The notes under the pieces were generated by a model. It had not been told where the DNA came from and made no database searches. It was given only the letters and a program-made list of their open reading frames with translations. This document shows, one piece after another, positions 36,701 to 44,248 of a stretch of 64,000 nucleotides of DNA. A program made the translations under genes and the position numbers. Each line of letters opens with the position of its first letter. Position 1 is the first letter of the stretch. Origin of the DNA: CAYSBE01 sp046309355 (lineage in GTDB: Bacteria > Bacteroidota > Bacteroidia > UKL13-3); the NCBI GenBank assembly GCA_046309355.1, contig JBKCPL010000074.1:1-64000 (forward strand). The letters are read 5' to 3'.

Positions 36701-38097
36701 GCATCCTGCTGACCGCCAAACGTAGTTTGAAATCCTCCGGTGATAGGAAAGAACTGACCACTTCCCGATTTAGTGCAGCTGGCTATTACAATATTTCCAA
36801 ATCGGTCCAGATTTACTTCGCCCCTGTATTGATCACCGAAGTTGTATTTGAGTGGCGCTGATGTTGAGTTGTAAGGCACCACTCCCGGTGTTCCATTAAT
36901 GCCGTCATCGTTGGTTCCGCCAAAGTAAGTCGAACCCACCAGTGCACTTCCGCTTGCATTTAATCGCGTAATGAAAATATCGTATGCACCGTTGTAAGTA
37001 TTGTCATACGATGAGGACGGAGTGGGAAAATCATTGGAATGTGTAGTGCCGTATATGATTAAATCTCCTGTGGGTGTGCAAATCATCGAATGAGGCTGTT
37101 CATTGTGTGTGCCGCCCAGGTAAGTACAGTAAATTAGATTTTGGCCGTTGGCACTGAACTTTAAGATGCCGCAATCTCTCGGTGTGGTTCCGTCACTACC
37201 GTTTGCACCACCACTAAACAAGAGCTGAAACGCTCCCATTGTTGTGGGAAAATTGAAGTCGTACACAGTACCACCTGCATAGCCGTTTCCTTGCTGGTCG
37301 AATGTGGCAGTGAAACCAAAATTATCGGCTACCGAACCGCTGTATGTTCCGAAAATAATTTCGGGATCGATAATGAGCGGAAAAAGTTTGTTGTAGTCTT
37401 TGCAATCAAAACCTACCTCATTGTTGTGCACCCGGTAATCGGTGGCTATTTCTTGCTTGTGAAGCTCCGGTTGAAATGACACCGGCTCTGATTCTTTTAT
37501 TGCAGCTACGCTGGTTTCAACCATCAGGTACTTATTTACCAGCTGAAGGCGGTCAATGCCTTCGTAGGTTAGTTTAATCTGATTCGGATTAGCCAGCGGC
37601 TTTACTATAAAATTGATTTTAATTCGGTCGTTCAACGTCACCAGTTCCATATCAATGCCGTTGTACAGGTTAATCAGTGTTACCTTACCCCACGCCCGGC
37701 ATTCGCTAGCCCAGCGTGATGGGTTATTTCCCTTAAAGTAATTGTAGTACTCTGTAGATGCATCCTGTTTACCAACAGTGGGTATAGATGCACCGGTAAA
37801 GGTTACCTTGAAGTTATGGCCTTTCACTGCAACAGGTGCCACCGCGTTGTGCATGGCTTCATGCAACGACTTTTCATCGATGAGGCTATAATGTAATCCG
37901 GTACGTGTAACAAACAATGCACCTCCGGGTATTAGCGCACGAAACAGAACATGGCTATCCCACTGGCCTTTATTTTCAATCAGCTTGATGCCGTTTTTCT
38001 GGATTTGATCAACCGGCAGTGTGTGTGCAGCAACCGGTTTAGGTAACGGACAAACCAATAAGGCAACGAGTACAAATAGTAGATTACGGATTTTCAA
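33736..38097 (-). CDS. Large T9SS cargo: SBBP beta-propeller repeats, fibronectin-like modules, type B CTD
   Basis: 1453-aa secreted protein. Signal peptide MKIRNLLFVLVALLVCPLP; an N-terminal domain ending in the TYEGIDRLQL region (seen with SBBP proteins, ~30-250); repeated propeller-like units (for example DPSNNYYVTGGTSSSNF, ~250-760); fibronectin-type segments (~870-1350); C-terminal gliding-motility-associated domain with PNAFTPNNDNANDDW and YNRWGQLVFSTN. The C-terminal domain sends it out through the type IX system. Likely a cell-surface adhesin or structural protein; binding partner unknown. A T9SS plug gene lies close by. Confidence 0.9.
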   Translation of the reverse strand: MKIRNLLFVLVALLVCPLPKPVAAHTLPVDQIQKNGIKLIENKGQWDSHVLFRALIPGGALFVTRTGLHYSLIDEKSLHEAMHNAVAPVAVKGHNFKVTFTGASIPTVGKQDASTEYYNYFKGNNPSRWASECRAWGKVTLINLYNGIDMELVTLNDRIKINFIVKPLANPNQIKLTYEGIDRLQLVNKYLMVETSVAAIKESEPVSFQPELHKQEIATDYRVHNNEVGFDCKDYNKLFPLIIDPEIIFGTYSGSVADNFGFTATFDQQGNGYAGGTVYDFNFPTTMGAFQLLFSGGANGSDGTTPRDCGILKFSANGQNLIYCTYLGGTHNEQPHSMICTPTGDLIIYGTTHSNDFPTPSSSYDNTYNGAYDIFITRLNASGSALVGSTYFGGTNDDGINGTPGVVPYNSTSAPLKYNFGDQYRGEVNLDRFGNIVIASCTKSGSGQFFPITGGFQTTFGGQQDAVLARFNATLTSLSFSTFLGGSGHDAAYGVVCDPSNNYYVTGGTSSSNFTPTTPAFSYKGNVDAFIARVSPSGNALQKFIYVGTNFYDQSYFIQIDDDRNIYITGQTESTLYPIRGVSVPIVSGGKQFVSIFNSELDTLKVSNTFGKTDAKPCLAPSAFMVDVCRRIYVSGWGGQTNQIVHSDLGNTTGLRVTDDAFQKNTDGSDFYLAVFSPLMKDLIYATFIGDLNNADHVDGGTSRFDPSSIVYQSVCAGCGGSSGFPTTANAWSRVNKGIRPNTTNDGGCNNALFKMSLNVSRYGPEMKDTLLTITAGDSLNYIAAITDLDADDIATEWDSSLAYAQPNASTISIVKQKGTNRLFIGWKSTCGNAGDTLVLKVMSTDNACPFARFDTSYIRVAVLPKAVPVPPFPACLKTISQNTATLSWVISSSSSTKGYNVYRYVENGTDSLVARIPSRFIDFFTDTAATNHLTVNHCYYVKSLNDCNDESVSSRVVCSIFKDDTLSNPGFSIPNDTIIYIYATDTLTTDIPILDSDNKDSVYLFITGGRLPGNERFITPLITNGQGQAHLSFRFAALCSDIGRSDTFDVRLLAYDNQCPTPRTAPARLKVVVIPPPAEVPPDFKCIKKVDNNLVRIGWPTKSVNKYFAYFQVLRKNMNGTVEPIGRSQSNEDFELITSATNNEQVNYCFAAYAVNVCGYSGDTSAWSCTVRKPEDYPVALRILTVTVENNKDIRVIWQKSNNTDFEAYTLYKRMESLGPEVDAVANTSDLNTNEYTDKEVEVSKNRYCYQIRQTNLCGLESQQNPEACSILLKGTAEPFVNKLEWTPYTYWIQGVRNYTLERSEPSVSPFDAGSTGGSATGWNDENLNYDNGIYYYTVTASENDAHTSYTSRSNTIELVQKPILYVPNAFTPNNDNANDDWRPRPVFVKDYELRIYNRWGQLVFSTNSKYDYFDGRKAEDKLADDAYVYLIKYTGWDGSAYERKGNVTLLR

Positions 38098-38104
38098 CGT
38101 ATAA

Positions 38105-38112
38105 CAAAAGTA
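38105..38112 (-). promoter_or_regulatory. -7 promoter box for the T9SS cargo gene
   Basis: Minus-strand TACTTTTG, perfect TAnnTTTG, but only 7 bases before the start codon and without a -33 match. Confidence 0.25.
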
Positions 38113-38181
38113 GCAAACGGCTTCAGTTTATGCTAGTTTTACTTCTTGCAAATTCTTAAAATTATCCAAATTTTTACGCAT

Positions 38182-38868
38182 ATGAAAATAGTAGTGTTAT
38201 CGGGTGCGGGTATCAGCGCTGAAAGCGGACTCAAAACTTTTCGCGACCACGATGGATTGTGGGAGGGATATAATGTGTACGAAGTAGCCACGCCCGAAGC
38301 CTGGCAGGCCAATCCTGAAAAGGTGCAGGAGTTTTACAACATGCGCAGAAAGGCAGTGCTCGAAGCTGAACCTAATCGGGCGCACTACCTGCTTAAGGAC
38401 ATGGAACAGCTGGCCGATGTGCATATCATTACTCAGAATATTGACAACCTGCATGAACGTGCCGGTTCGCGTAAGGTTTTGCACCTGCATGGCGAAATTA
38501 CCAAAGCGCGCAGTTCGGCAAGGCATGACCTGCTGTATGCTATGGATGGCTGGGAGTTAAAAATGGGACAACTTTGTGAACTTGGAAGTCAGCTGAGGCC
38601 ACACGTGGTGTGGTTTGGCGAAGCAGTACCGGCTATGGATGAAGCCGAAGAAATTACAGCTGAAGCCGATGTATTGGTTGTGGTTGGCACTTCGCTTCAG
38701 GTATATCCGGCTGCGGGTTTGGTTCATTGTGTAAGGCCGGGTACTCAGGTGTATTGTGTTGATCCGGCAGCATCCGAGTATTCAAAGCAAAGCAACGTTA
38801 TTCATATACCCGAAAAAGCAGGAACCGGTTTGCAAAAAGTGTATGACGCACTTCGTACCTTGATATAA
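38182..38868 (+). CDS. cobB: Sir2 family NAD-dependent protein deacylase, class III-like
   Basis: 228-aa sirtuin. NAD site GAGISAESG (8-16), TQNIDNLHERAG and catalytic His103 in LHLHGE. Tyr52-x-x-Arg55 in FYNMRR matches the class III (SIRT5-like) pair that favours succinyl/malonyl-lysine. The zinc tetracysteine module is absent: only one Cys lies between residues 103 and 150. The frame opens at 38146, but ATG 38182 gives MKIVVLSGAGISAES. Followed convergently by the T9SS plug gene, 1 base apart. Confidence 0.92.
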   Translation: MKIVVLSGAGISAESGLKTFRDHDGLWEGYNVYEVATPEAWQANPEKVQEFYNMRRKAVLEAEPNRAHYLLKDMEQLADVHIITQNIDNLHERAGSRKVLHLHGEITKARSSARHDLLYAMDGWELKMGQLCELGSQLRPHVVWFGEAVPAMDEAEEITAEADVLVVVGTSLQVYPAAGLVHCVRPGTQVYCVDPAASEYSKQSNVIHIPEKAGTGLQKVYDALRTLI

Positions 38869-38869
38869 C

Positions 38870-40129
38870 TTAACGCTGGGTTACAAATTTGCGCACGCCA
38901 ATCAGCTCATCGTATTTAAACTGTATATGGCGGTGGTAAATAAGTATGAGGTATTCGTTTTCGGTATTGCTGTGACTGCCCTCAAAATACACTTCATCGG
39001 GCACTTCTGAACCCTTGTTTTTTATTGCATACAGGTATTCATAGCGGCCTTGCTTAAGCAGTACATTCAGGTCGTAGCGGCCCCGGTTTTTGTTATAGTA
39101 CATGCGGTACTCGGGCAGAAGTTTCCAATCGGTGAATTCGCCAAACACATACACTTCGCCTGTTGTTACGGGGTCCATGCTCAGCAAATAAAAATTCACA
39201 TCGGCATAATCGCCATCCAGGTTAAAATTTACGCCCTCACGGTTGCCCAAAATGCGCCTGCCGTTGTTGTCAATGTATTGAAAGTATTGTTTACTGCCTC
39301 GCGATTCTTCGTAGTTCAAAAACACGTGGTACATGCTATCAAATGTTTTGCTGCGCACATTAGGACTCACCTGCCGCAAGCTTCTGAAGTCGAAGAAACG
39401 AAATTCGTTGCCACCCGGGAACAGTGCCTGCTCAAAGTTGTTGTACTCCAGTACCTGATCGCGTATAAACTGAGGCTTTATTCCGGTTAGGGCATTGTCC
39501 CACCGACCATTTTGAAGGATAACTACTTTTACATCGTTGAACGGATCAATAATGCTGAAGCCTTTGTAATTTACGTTAAATGTAATTTCCTGCTTGCTAA
39601 ATCGGTACTGCGCCAGCGTAGATGGAACTACACGTGCTTCAATACTCACCGCATTGTTCAACACCAGCATTCTGCGTGTAAGTACGAGGTCGTCTTCGTC
39701 AAAGTTTCGGTACACTTTTACCACATAATTTCCGGCTATCATCGGGCGCATATTTTCATTGGGCAAAACAATGTCGTAATGCACGTAGCGAATAAATGTA
39801 TTGGATGAAAACTTCCAGTTATTCACGTTGTCAAACGTTACCCCTCGTATATACTCCGTTTGCTGCATGGGTGTTGGGCGCCATTGTTCATCGCAGTGAA
39901 TAATCGTATACTGAAAAAACTCATTGTTGTTGGTCAGCATGTCGAAACCCAGTGTCAATTGTTCATCGGTACCCAGCGTAATAATCGGGTAACGGTCGTC
40001 AACATTGGATTTCGAAAAAATAACGCTCTTTACACGCGAGTCCAGTATTAAATTATCATACACCGGCTGTGCAACCGCTGTGCAGGTCAGCACACATAGG
40101 GAGCATACAAACGAAACAAAATTCCTCAT
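38870..40129 (-). CDS. DUF5103 type IX secretion system plug protein
   Basis: 419-aa exported protein; signal MRNFVSFVCSLCVLTCTAVAQ. It has the DUF5103 pattern: VYDNLILDSRVKSV, TIIHCDEQWRPT..Q.EY..G, and NNWKFSSNTFIRYVHY. By family this is the Plug that seals the SprA translocon in the resting state and is displaced by PorV. The large T9SS cargo lies nearby, separated by the sirtuin. The frame starts at 40210, but the signal peptide start at 40129 was chosen. Confidence 0.85.
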   Translation of the reverse strand: MRNFVSFVCSLCVLTCTAVAQPVYDNLILDSRVKSVIFSKSNVDDRYPIITLGTDEQLTLGFDMLTNNNEFFQYTIIHCDEQWRPTPMQQTEYIRGVTFDNVNNWKFSSNTFIRYVHYDIVLPNENMRPMIAGNYVVKVYRNFDEDDLVLTRRMLVLNNAVSIEARVVPSTLAQYRFSKQEITFNVNYKGFSIIDPFNDVKVVILQNGRWDNALTGIKPQFIRDQVLEYNNFEQALFPGGNEFRFFDFRSLRQVSPNVRSKTFDSMYHVFLNYEESRGSKQYFQYIDNNGRRILGNREGVNFNLDGDYADVNFYLLSMDPVTTGEVYVFGEFTDWKLLPEYRMYYNKNRGRYDLNVLLKQGRYEYLYAIKNKGSEVPDEVYFEGSHSNTENEYLILIYHRHIQFKYDELIGVRKFVTQR

Positions 40130-40263
40130 ACACGAACGTGAATTAGTGATGGCGGCAAGATAACTTTTATTTAAAACTTGTTCAGTAGGGTGCAATTTCT
40201 TGCGGTACATATACCTACATGCAAACGTGTAAACGATTGACCGGAATATAGTATTATTGCTCT

Positions 40264-40911
40264 ATGCAAATTAATTACCTGGGAAATCAGCATTCTGTGC
40301 TGCACGAGTTTGTAGCCGAATTGCGCGATGTGACTATTCAACACGACCGACTACGTTTTCGGAAGAATATTGAACGGGTCGGGCAAATTATGGCTTACGA
40401 AATAAGTAAAGCTCTTAGTTATGAACAAAAGTCTATTCAAACTCCGCTTGGTCATCATCAATCGTATAAGCTGACCGAACAGCCCGTTCTGGCTACCATT
40501 CTTCGTGCCGGTTTGAGCATGCATCATGGGTTGCTATCGTTTTTTGACAAAGCCGATTGCGCATTCATCTCGGCTTACCGTAAGCATACCGATGCACATT
40601 CGTTTGACATTGTGGTAGAATACCTGGCCTGCCCTGACATAGAAAACCGCACATTGCTGCTCATTGATCCGATGCTGGCCACAGGGCAGTCTATCGAACT
40701 TACTTATAAAGCTCTGCTCAAGCGGGGCACACCGTCACAGCTTCATATCGTTTGCTTGCTGGCTAGCAGGCAAGGGGTTGATTATCTTCAGCAACATTTA
40801 CCTCATGCTACATTATGGCTGGCTGCCATTGATGAAAACCTGAACGAAGACGGATACATAATTCCGGGTTTGGGTGATGCCGGAGACCTGTGTTTCGGTG
40901 AAAAAGTGTAA
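40264..40911 (+). CDS. upp: Uracil phosphoribosyltransferase
   Basis: Salvage enzyme making UMP from uracil and PRPP; 215 aa. RGHTs expected: LRDVTIQHDRLRFRKNIERVGQIMAYE at the N-terminus, ATILRAGLSMHHGLL, the PRPP loop LLLIDPMLATGQS and a C-terminal PGLGDAGDLCFG for uracil binding. The PRPP motif is intact. A stand-alone gene; no pyrimidine permease adjacent. Confidence 0.94.
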   Translation: MQINYLGNQHSVLHEFVAELRDVTIQHDRLRFRKNIERVGQIMAYEISKALSYEQKSIQTPLGHHQSYKLTEQPVLATILRAGLSMHHGLLSFFDKADCAFISAYRKHTDAHSFDIVVEYLACPDIENRTLLLIDPMLATGQSIELTYKALLKRGTPSQLHIVCLLASRQGVDYLQQHLPHATLWLAAIDENLNEDGYIIPGLGDAGDLCFGEKV

Positions 40912-40941
40912 ACTTGCTGTGGCAAATACTTTAACAGAAAG

Positions 40942-41481
40942 ATGAAGACACTTTACCTAATGATAGCCTGCATGCTTACCGCAGGTGTGTATGCTCAAAA
41001 CGGAGCTGATATGCTTAGCGGCACTCAACAATCTATACCGCAGGAGCCCGTGAATGAACGTATTGAGATGATTGATATTAGTTTGTTAGATACCTTAAGA
41101 AATTCATCGAGCGATACGTTATACATCATTAATTTTTGGGCAACCTGGTGCAAGCCCTGTGTGGAAGAACTTCCTGCCTTTGATCGCCTGTACGATATGT
41201 TTTCCGATAAGAAAGTACGTATTCTGTTAATCAGCAACGACTCGCGCAGAACCTACGATTCGAAACTGAAGGAATTTGTACGCACCAAAAATATTAAAAG
41301 TGAAGTGCTGTGGATGCAATCAACCAACCCCGATGCGTGGATAAACACTGTGCACGAGTCGTGGAGCGGGGCAATACCGGCCACACTAATTATTAAACCA
41401 AAAACACAGTTTGTTTGGTTCAAGGAGGGAGAAATTACTTTCAATGAACTGATCCAGTATACTACGCAACATCTTAATTAA
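40942..41481 (+). CDS. TlpA-family thiol-disulfide oxidoreductase
   Basis: 179-aa exported thioredoxin-fold protein. Signal MKTLYLMIACMLTAGVYAQ; redox motif CKPC in NFWATWCKPCVEELPAF (around 71-74); cis-Pro in GAIPATLII. Likely periplasmic, possibly for cytochrome maturation or disulfide reduction. It overlaps nothing, and the next thioredoxin-fold gene starts 8 bases later, so the two are probably co-transcribed. Confidence 0.9.
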   Translation: MKTLYLMIACMLTAGVYAQNGADMLSGTQQSIPQEPVNERIEMIDISLLDTLRNSSSDTLYIINFWATWCKPCVEELPAFDRLYDMFSDKKVRILLISNDSRRTYDSKLKEFVRTKNIKSEVLWMQSTNPDAWINTVHESWSGAIPATLIIKPKTQFVWFKEGEITFNELIQYTTQHLN

Positions 41482-41489
41482 TATCATCT

Positions 41490-42110
41490 ATGAAAATGAA
41501 ATGGAGCATAGCATTCGCCATCGTAATTGTACTTTCTGCATTTACGCCTTTACAAAATGAAAACAAGGGATACCAAACCGGAGATGAAGTGGCTGACTTT
41601 AGCCTGAAAAACGTGAACGGGAAAATGGTTTCGATGTCCAATTTTAAAACAGCCAAAGGATTTATTGTTGTATTTACGTGCAATCACTGTCCGTTTTCAC
41701 AGGCTTACGAATCGCGTATTATTGATTTGCACAAACGCTATCAAGCGAAGGGCTGGCCTGTTATAGCCATCAATCCGAATGACCCCGTGCGTGAGCCGGA
41801 AGATTCGTATGCCAATATGCAAAAGCGTGCATTGGAGAAAAAATATCCCTTCCCGTATTTGTTGGATGATACACAGGAAGTAGCCCGCAGGTTTGGTGCT
41901 ACCCGCACACCGCATGTGTTTTTGCTTAAAAAATCAGATAAAAAATTAGTGCTCCACTACATAGGTGCTATTGACGATAACTCAGAAGAGCCTGAACAGG
42001 TGCAGCAGCGCTATGTAGAAACGGCCATTGCCGAACTGGAGGCAGGTACTGCGGTTACCCGTCAGGTGACCAAAGCCATCGGCTGCGGCATTAAATGGAA
42101 AAAGCAGTAA
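41490..42110 (+). CDS. Thioredoxin-fold redoxin family protein, exported
   Basis: 206-aa protein with signal-like N-terminus (MKWSIAFAIVIVLSAF) and a redoxin domain: GDEVADFSLKNVNGKMVSM, then the CNHCPF motif (CxxC, about 70-73), INPNDP, and cis-Pro region TRTPHVFLL. The CNHCP active site and length match AhpC/TSA-related Bacteroidota proteins of unknown role. Pairs with the preceding TlpA-like gene. Confidence 0.87.
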   Translation: MKMKWSIAFAIVIVLSAFTPLQNENKGYQTGDEVADFSLKNVNGKMVSMSNFKTAKGFIVVFTCNHCPFSQAYESRIIDLHKRYQAKGWPVIAINPNDPVREPEDSYANMQKRALEKKYPFPYLLDDTQEVARRFGATRTPHVFLLKKSDKKLVLHYIGAIDDNSEEPEQVQQRYVETAIAELEAGTAVTRQVTKAIGCGIKWKKQ

Positions 42111-42151
42111 GCGCTTGTTAAGTTAGGTGTCTGCTTCTGCAGCGCTGTCAC

Positions 42152-43153
42152 TTATTTTTGTTTCAGTAAAATATACACCGGCAAGTGGTCGCTGAAGCCG
42201 TTTAAGTATTTGTTGCCTGCAAATGTACGTAAGGGAGCTCCTTTGTATTTTTCATCGGTTTCCAGCATCCAGTCCTGTTTGTAAATAGTAGCCGATTGCG
42301 ATACATAACAGAAGGACGACTTGCAGCTTACAGCATTTTGCGTAATCAGAATCTGATCCAGCATGGTCCAGTTTTTCTGATACATGTGCGAGCCTTCGCC
42401 TTTTTGTTTCAGGCTGTACATAGCATTGTAAAGGCCTGCTTTATCGCTGTCCTTTGCCTGAAGTACGGAATCCATGCTGCTGTTTGTGGGTTCATCGTTG
42501 AAGTCGCCCATAGCTATAACAGGCGTGGCGGGATCGGCTTTTGCTACACTGTCAATGATGTGTTTTAAGACCAATGCAGCAGCTATACGTTTGGGTTCGC
42601 TGGCTTCTTGTCCGCCCAGGCGTGACGGAAAATGATTGACCAACACAATCAGGCTTTGCTTTTTCTTATTCACCAATTTAGCCATCACAATATCGCGTGT
42701 TTTGGCATCGTTAAACGCACTTAAGTTAATGCGGTACGCAGCCTGAGCAACAACGGTAAATACATTTTTATTGTACAGCACTGCATTGTCAATACTGCGT
42801 TCATCAGGCGATTCAAAATGCACAATGCCGTAATTCATTGGTTTAAGTGTAGCTGTACCAATCAGGTCCTGTAGCACTGCACGGTTTTCTACCTCACACA
42901 TCCCAAGCACATCGGGGCCTTTGCCGCTATTCATAGAGGCAATAACGCGTGACATATTTGAAAGTTTGGCGGTGTATTTTTCGCTGTTCCAGCTTTTTTT
43001 AGATGTTGGCAAAAACTCGTTGTCGTTTCGTTCGGGGTCGTCAATGGTATCGAACAGGTTTTCCTGGTTATAAAAGGCGAGCATCAGTGTGTTTTGTGCG
43101 TGGGTTAATATTCCCAGCAGTAAACATGCAGTTAAAAGGCTTGTACGTATCAT
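42152..43153 (-). CDS. Exported endonuclease/exonuclease/phosphatase family protein
   Basis: 333-aa EEP-fold hydrolase with signal MIRTSLLTACLLLGILTHAQ. Catalytic stretch: AFYNQENLFDTIDDP (Asn, Glu), DVLGMCEVENR, LVNHFPSRLGG, MGDFNDEPTN and FSDHLPVYILL (final Asp-His). Secreted nuclease or phosphodiesterase; substrate unknown, phosphate scavenging is plausible. The longer frame to 43231 was rejected for the signal-peptide start. Confidence 0.9.
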   Translation of the reverse strand: MIRTSLLTACLLLGILTHAQNTLMLAFYNQENLFDTIDDPERNDNEFLPTSKKSWNSEKYTAKLSNMSRVIASMNSGKGPDVLGMCEVENRAVLQDLIGTATLKPMNYGIVHFESPDERSIDNAVLYNKNVFTVVAQAAYRINLSAFNDAKTRDIVMAKLVNKKKQSLIVLVNHFPSRLGGQEASEPKRIAAALVLKHIIDSVAKADPATPVIAMGDFNDEPTNSSMDSVLQAKDSDKAGLYNAMYSLKQKGEGSHMYQKNWTMLDQILITQNAVSCKSSFCYVSQSATIYKQDWMLETDEKYKGAPLRTFAGNKYLNGFSDHLPVYILLKQK

Positions 43154-43211
43154 GCGGACGAAAATACTATGTTGAGCGTTAAGTGGTATGCGTGTGTGTA
43201 TAAAAGTTATG

Positions 43212-43874
43212 TCATACACTGCGTTCACCAAAAATGTGACTGCCTATACGAACCATAGTGGAACCTTCATCCACGGCTATTTTATAATCGCCACTCATGC
43301 CGAATGAACGGATATCAAAATGGCTATGCGGTATTCTGTTTTTGCAATAGGTAAAAAAGTTCATCAACGTTGCGAACTCCTGCCGAATAAGCGTTTCATT
43401 ATCGGTAAACGATGCCATGCCCATTACACCCCTAAGCCTGATGTGTTGCATGTTTTGGTACGCATAGCTTGTTAGCAATGCTTCTGCTTCCTCGCTGTTC
43501 ATGCCAAATTTGGTTTCTTCGCTGGCAATATGAAACTGCAGCAGGCAGTCAATAATGCGGTTGTTTTTAGCAGCTTCCTTGTTTATCACTTCCAGCAGTT
43601 TCAGCGAATCAACCGAGTGAATAAGGTGTACAAATGGCGCGATGTATTTTACTTTATTGCTTTGCAAGTGACCTATCATGTGCCAGCAAACATCGTGGGG
43701 CATGGCCGCCTGTTTAGCTACCATTTCCTGCACTTTGTTTTCGCCAAAATGCCTCATGCCTGCCTCATAGGCTTCCATCAGCATTTCAACAGGCTTGGTT
43801 TTGCTTACAGCAATTAAAGTAACGTGTGCAGGTAATTCCTGCTTTATTTTTTCAATATTTGCGGCAATACTCAT
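43212..43874 (-). CDS. YggS/PLPBP-family PLP homeostasis protein
   Basis: 220-aa PLP-binding fold III protein. PLP Lys in TLIAVSKTKPVEML (~28), FGENKVQEMV, SNKVKYIAPFVHLIHSVDS and a C-terminal MSGDYKIAVDEGSTMVRIGSHIFG. It controls PLP supply rather than catalysing a known reaction. Start MSIAANIEKIKQEL at 43874; the frame to 43940 overlaps the divergent gene and was rejected. Its ATG overlaps the ATG of the divergent DUF4296 gene. Confidence 0.93.
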   Translation of the reverse strand: MSIAANIEKIKQELPAHVTLIAVSKTKPVEMLMEAYEAGMRHFGENKVQEMVAKQAAMPHDVCWHMIGHLQSNKVKYIAPFVHLIHSVDSLKLLEVINKEAAKNNRIIDCLLQFHIASEETKFGMNSEEAEALLTSYAYQNMQHIRLRGVMGMASFTDNETLIRQEFATLMNFFTYCKNRIPHSHFDIRSFGMSGDYKIAVDEGSTMVRIGSHIFGERSV

Positions 43875-44247
43875 GAAACTGAACGTAAACACTAAGGTGT
43901 GGCAAACATACATCATACTGCTGGCATTTGCTTCGTGCACCCTGCAGAAACCTGTAAAACCCGAAGCTCCCGCAAACCTGTTGCCGGCCCAAAAGATGAC
44001 CGAGGTGCTAACGCAAATACACCTTGCCGATGCACTCGTAAGTTCGATGCATCAGGCAAACGATTCAGCCCTGATTCAACGCAAGTCAATGTACGCACTT
44101 ATTTACCAGCGAGCCGGAGTTTCAGAAAATGATTTTGTAGCCAGCTTCAACTATTACAAATTAATGCCCGAACAAATAGACTCTATTTATGCCCATGTGA
44201 TTGAAGAACTTGGCAAGCTGGAATCGCAAAAAAGTAGAGCACGCTGA
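43873..44247 (+). CDS. DUF4296-like lipoprotein
   Basis: 124-aa lipoprotein: signal ends in AFASC (Cys22) after a hydrophobic stretch (YIILLAFAS), then DUF4296 features LLPAQKMTEVLTQIHLADALV and YQRAGVSENDFVASFNYYK. Function unknown. Starts at the ATG 43873, which shares CATG with the YggS start; GTG 43897 is an alternative. Stop lies 1 base before mutS2 ATG, so the two are probably co-transcribed. Confidence 0.8.
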   Translation: MKLNVNTKVWQTYIILLAFASCTLQKPVKPEAPANLLPAQKMTEVLTQIHLADALVSSMHQANDSALIQRKSMYALIYQRAGVSENDFVASFNYYKLMPEQIDSIYAHVIEELGKLESQKSRAR

Positions 44248-44248
44248 T

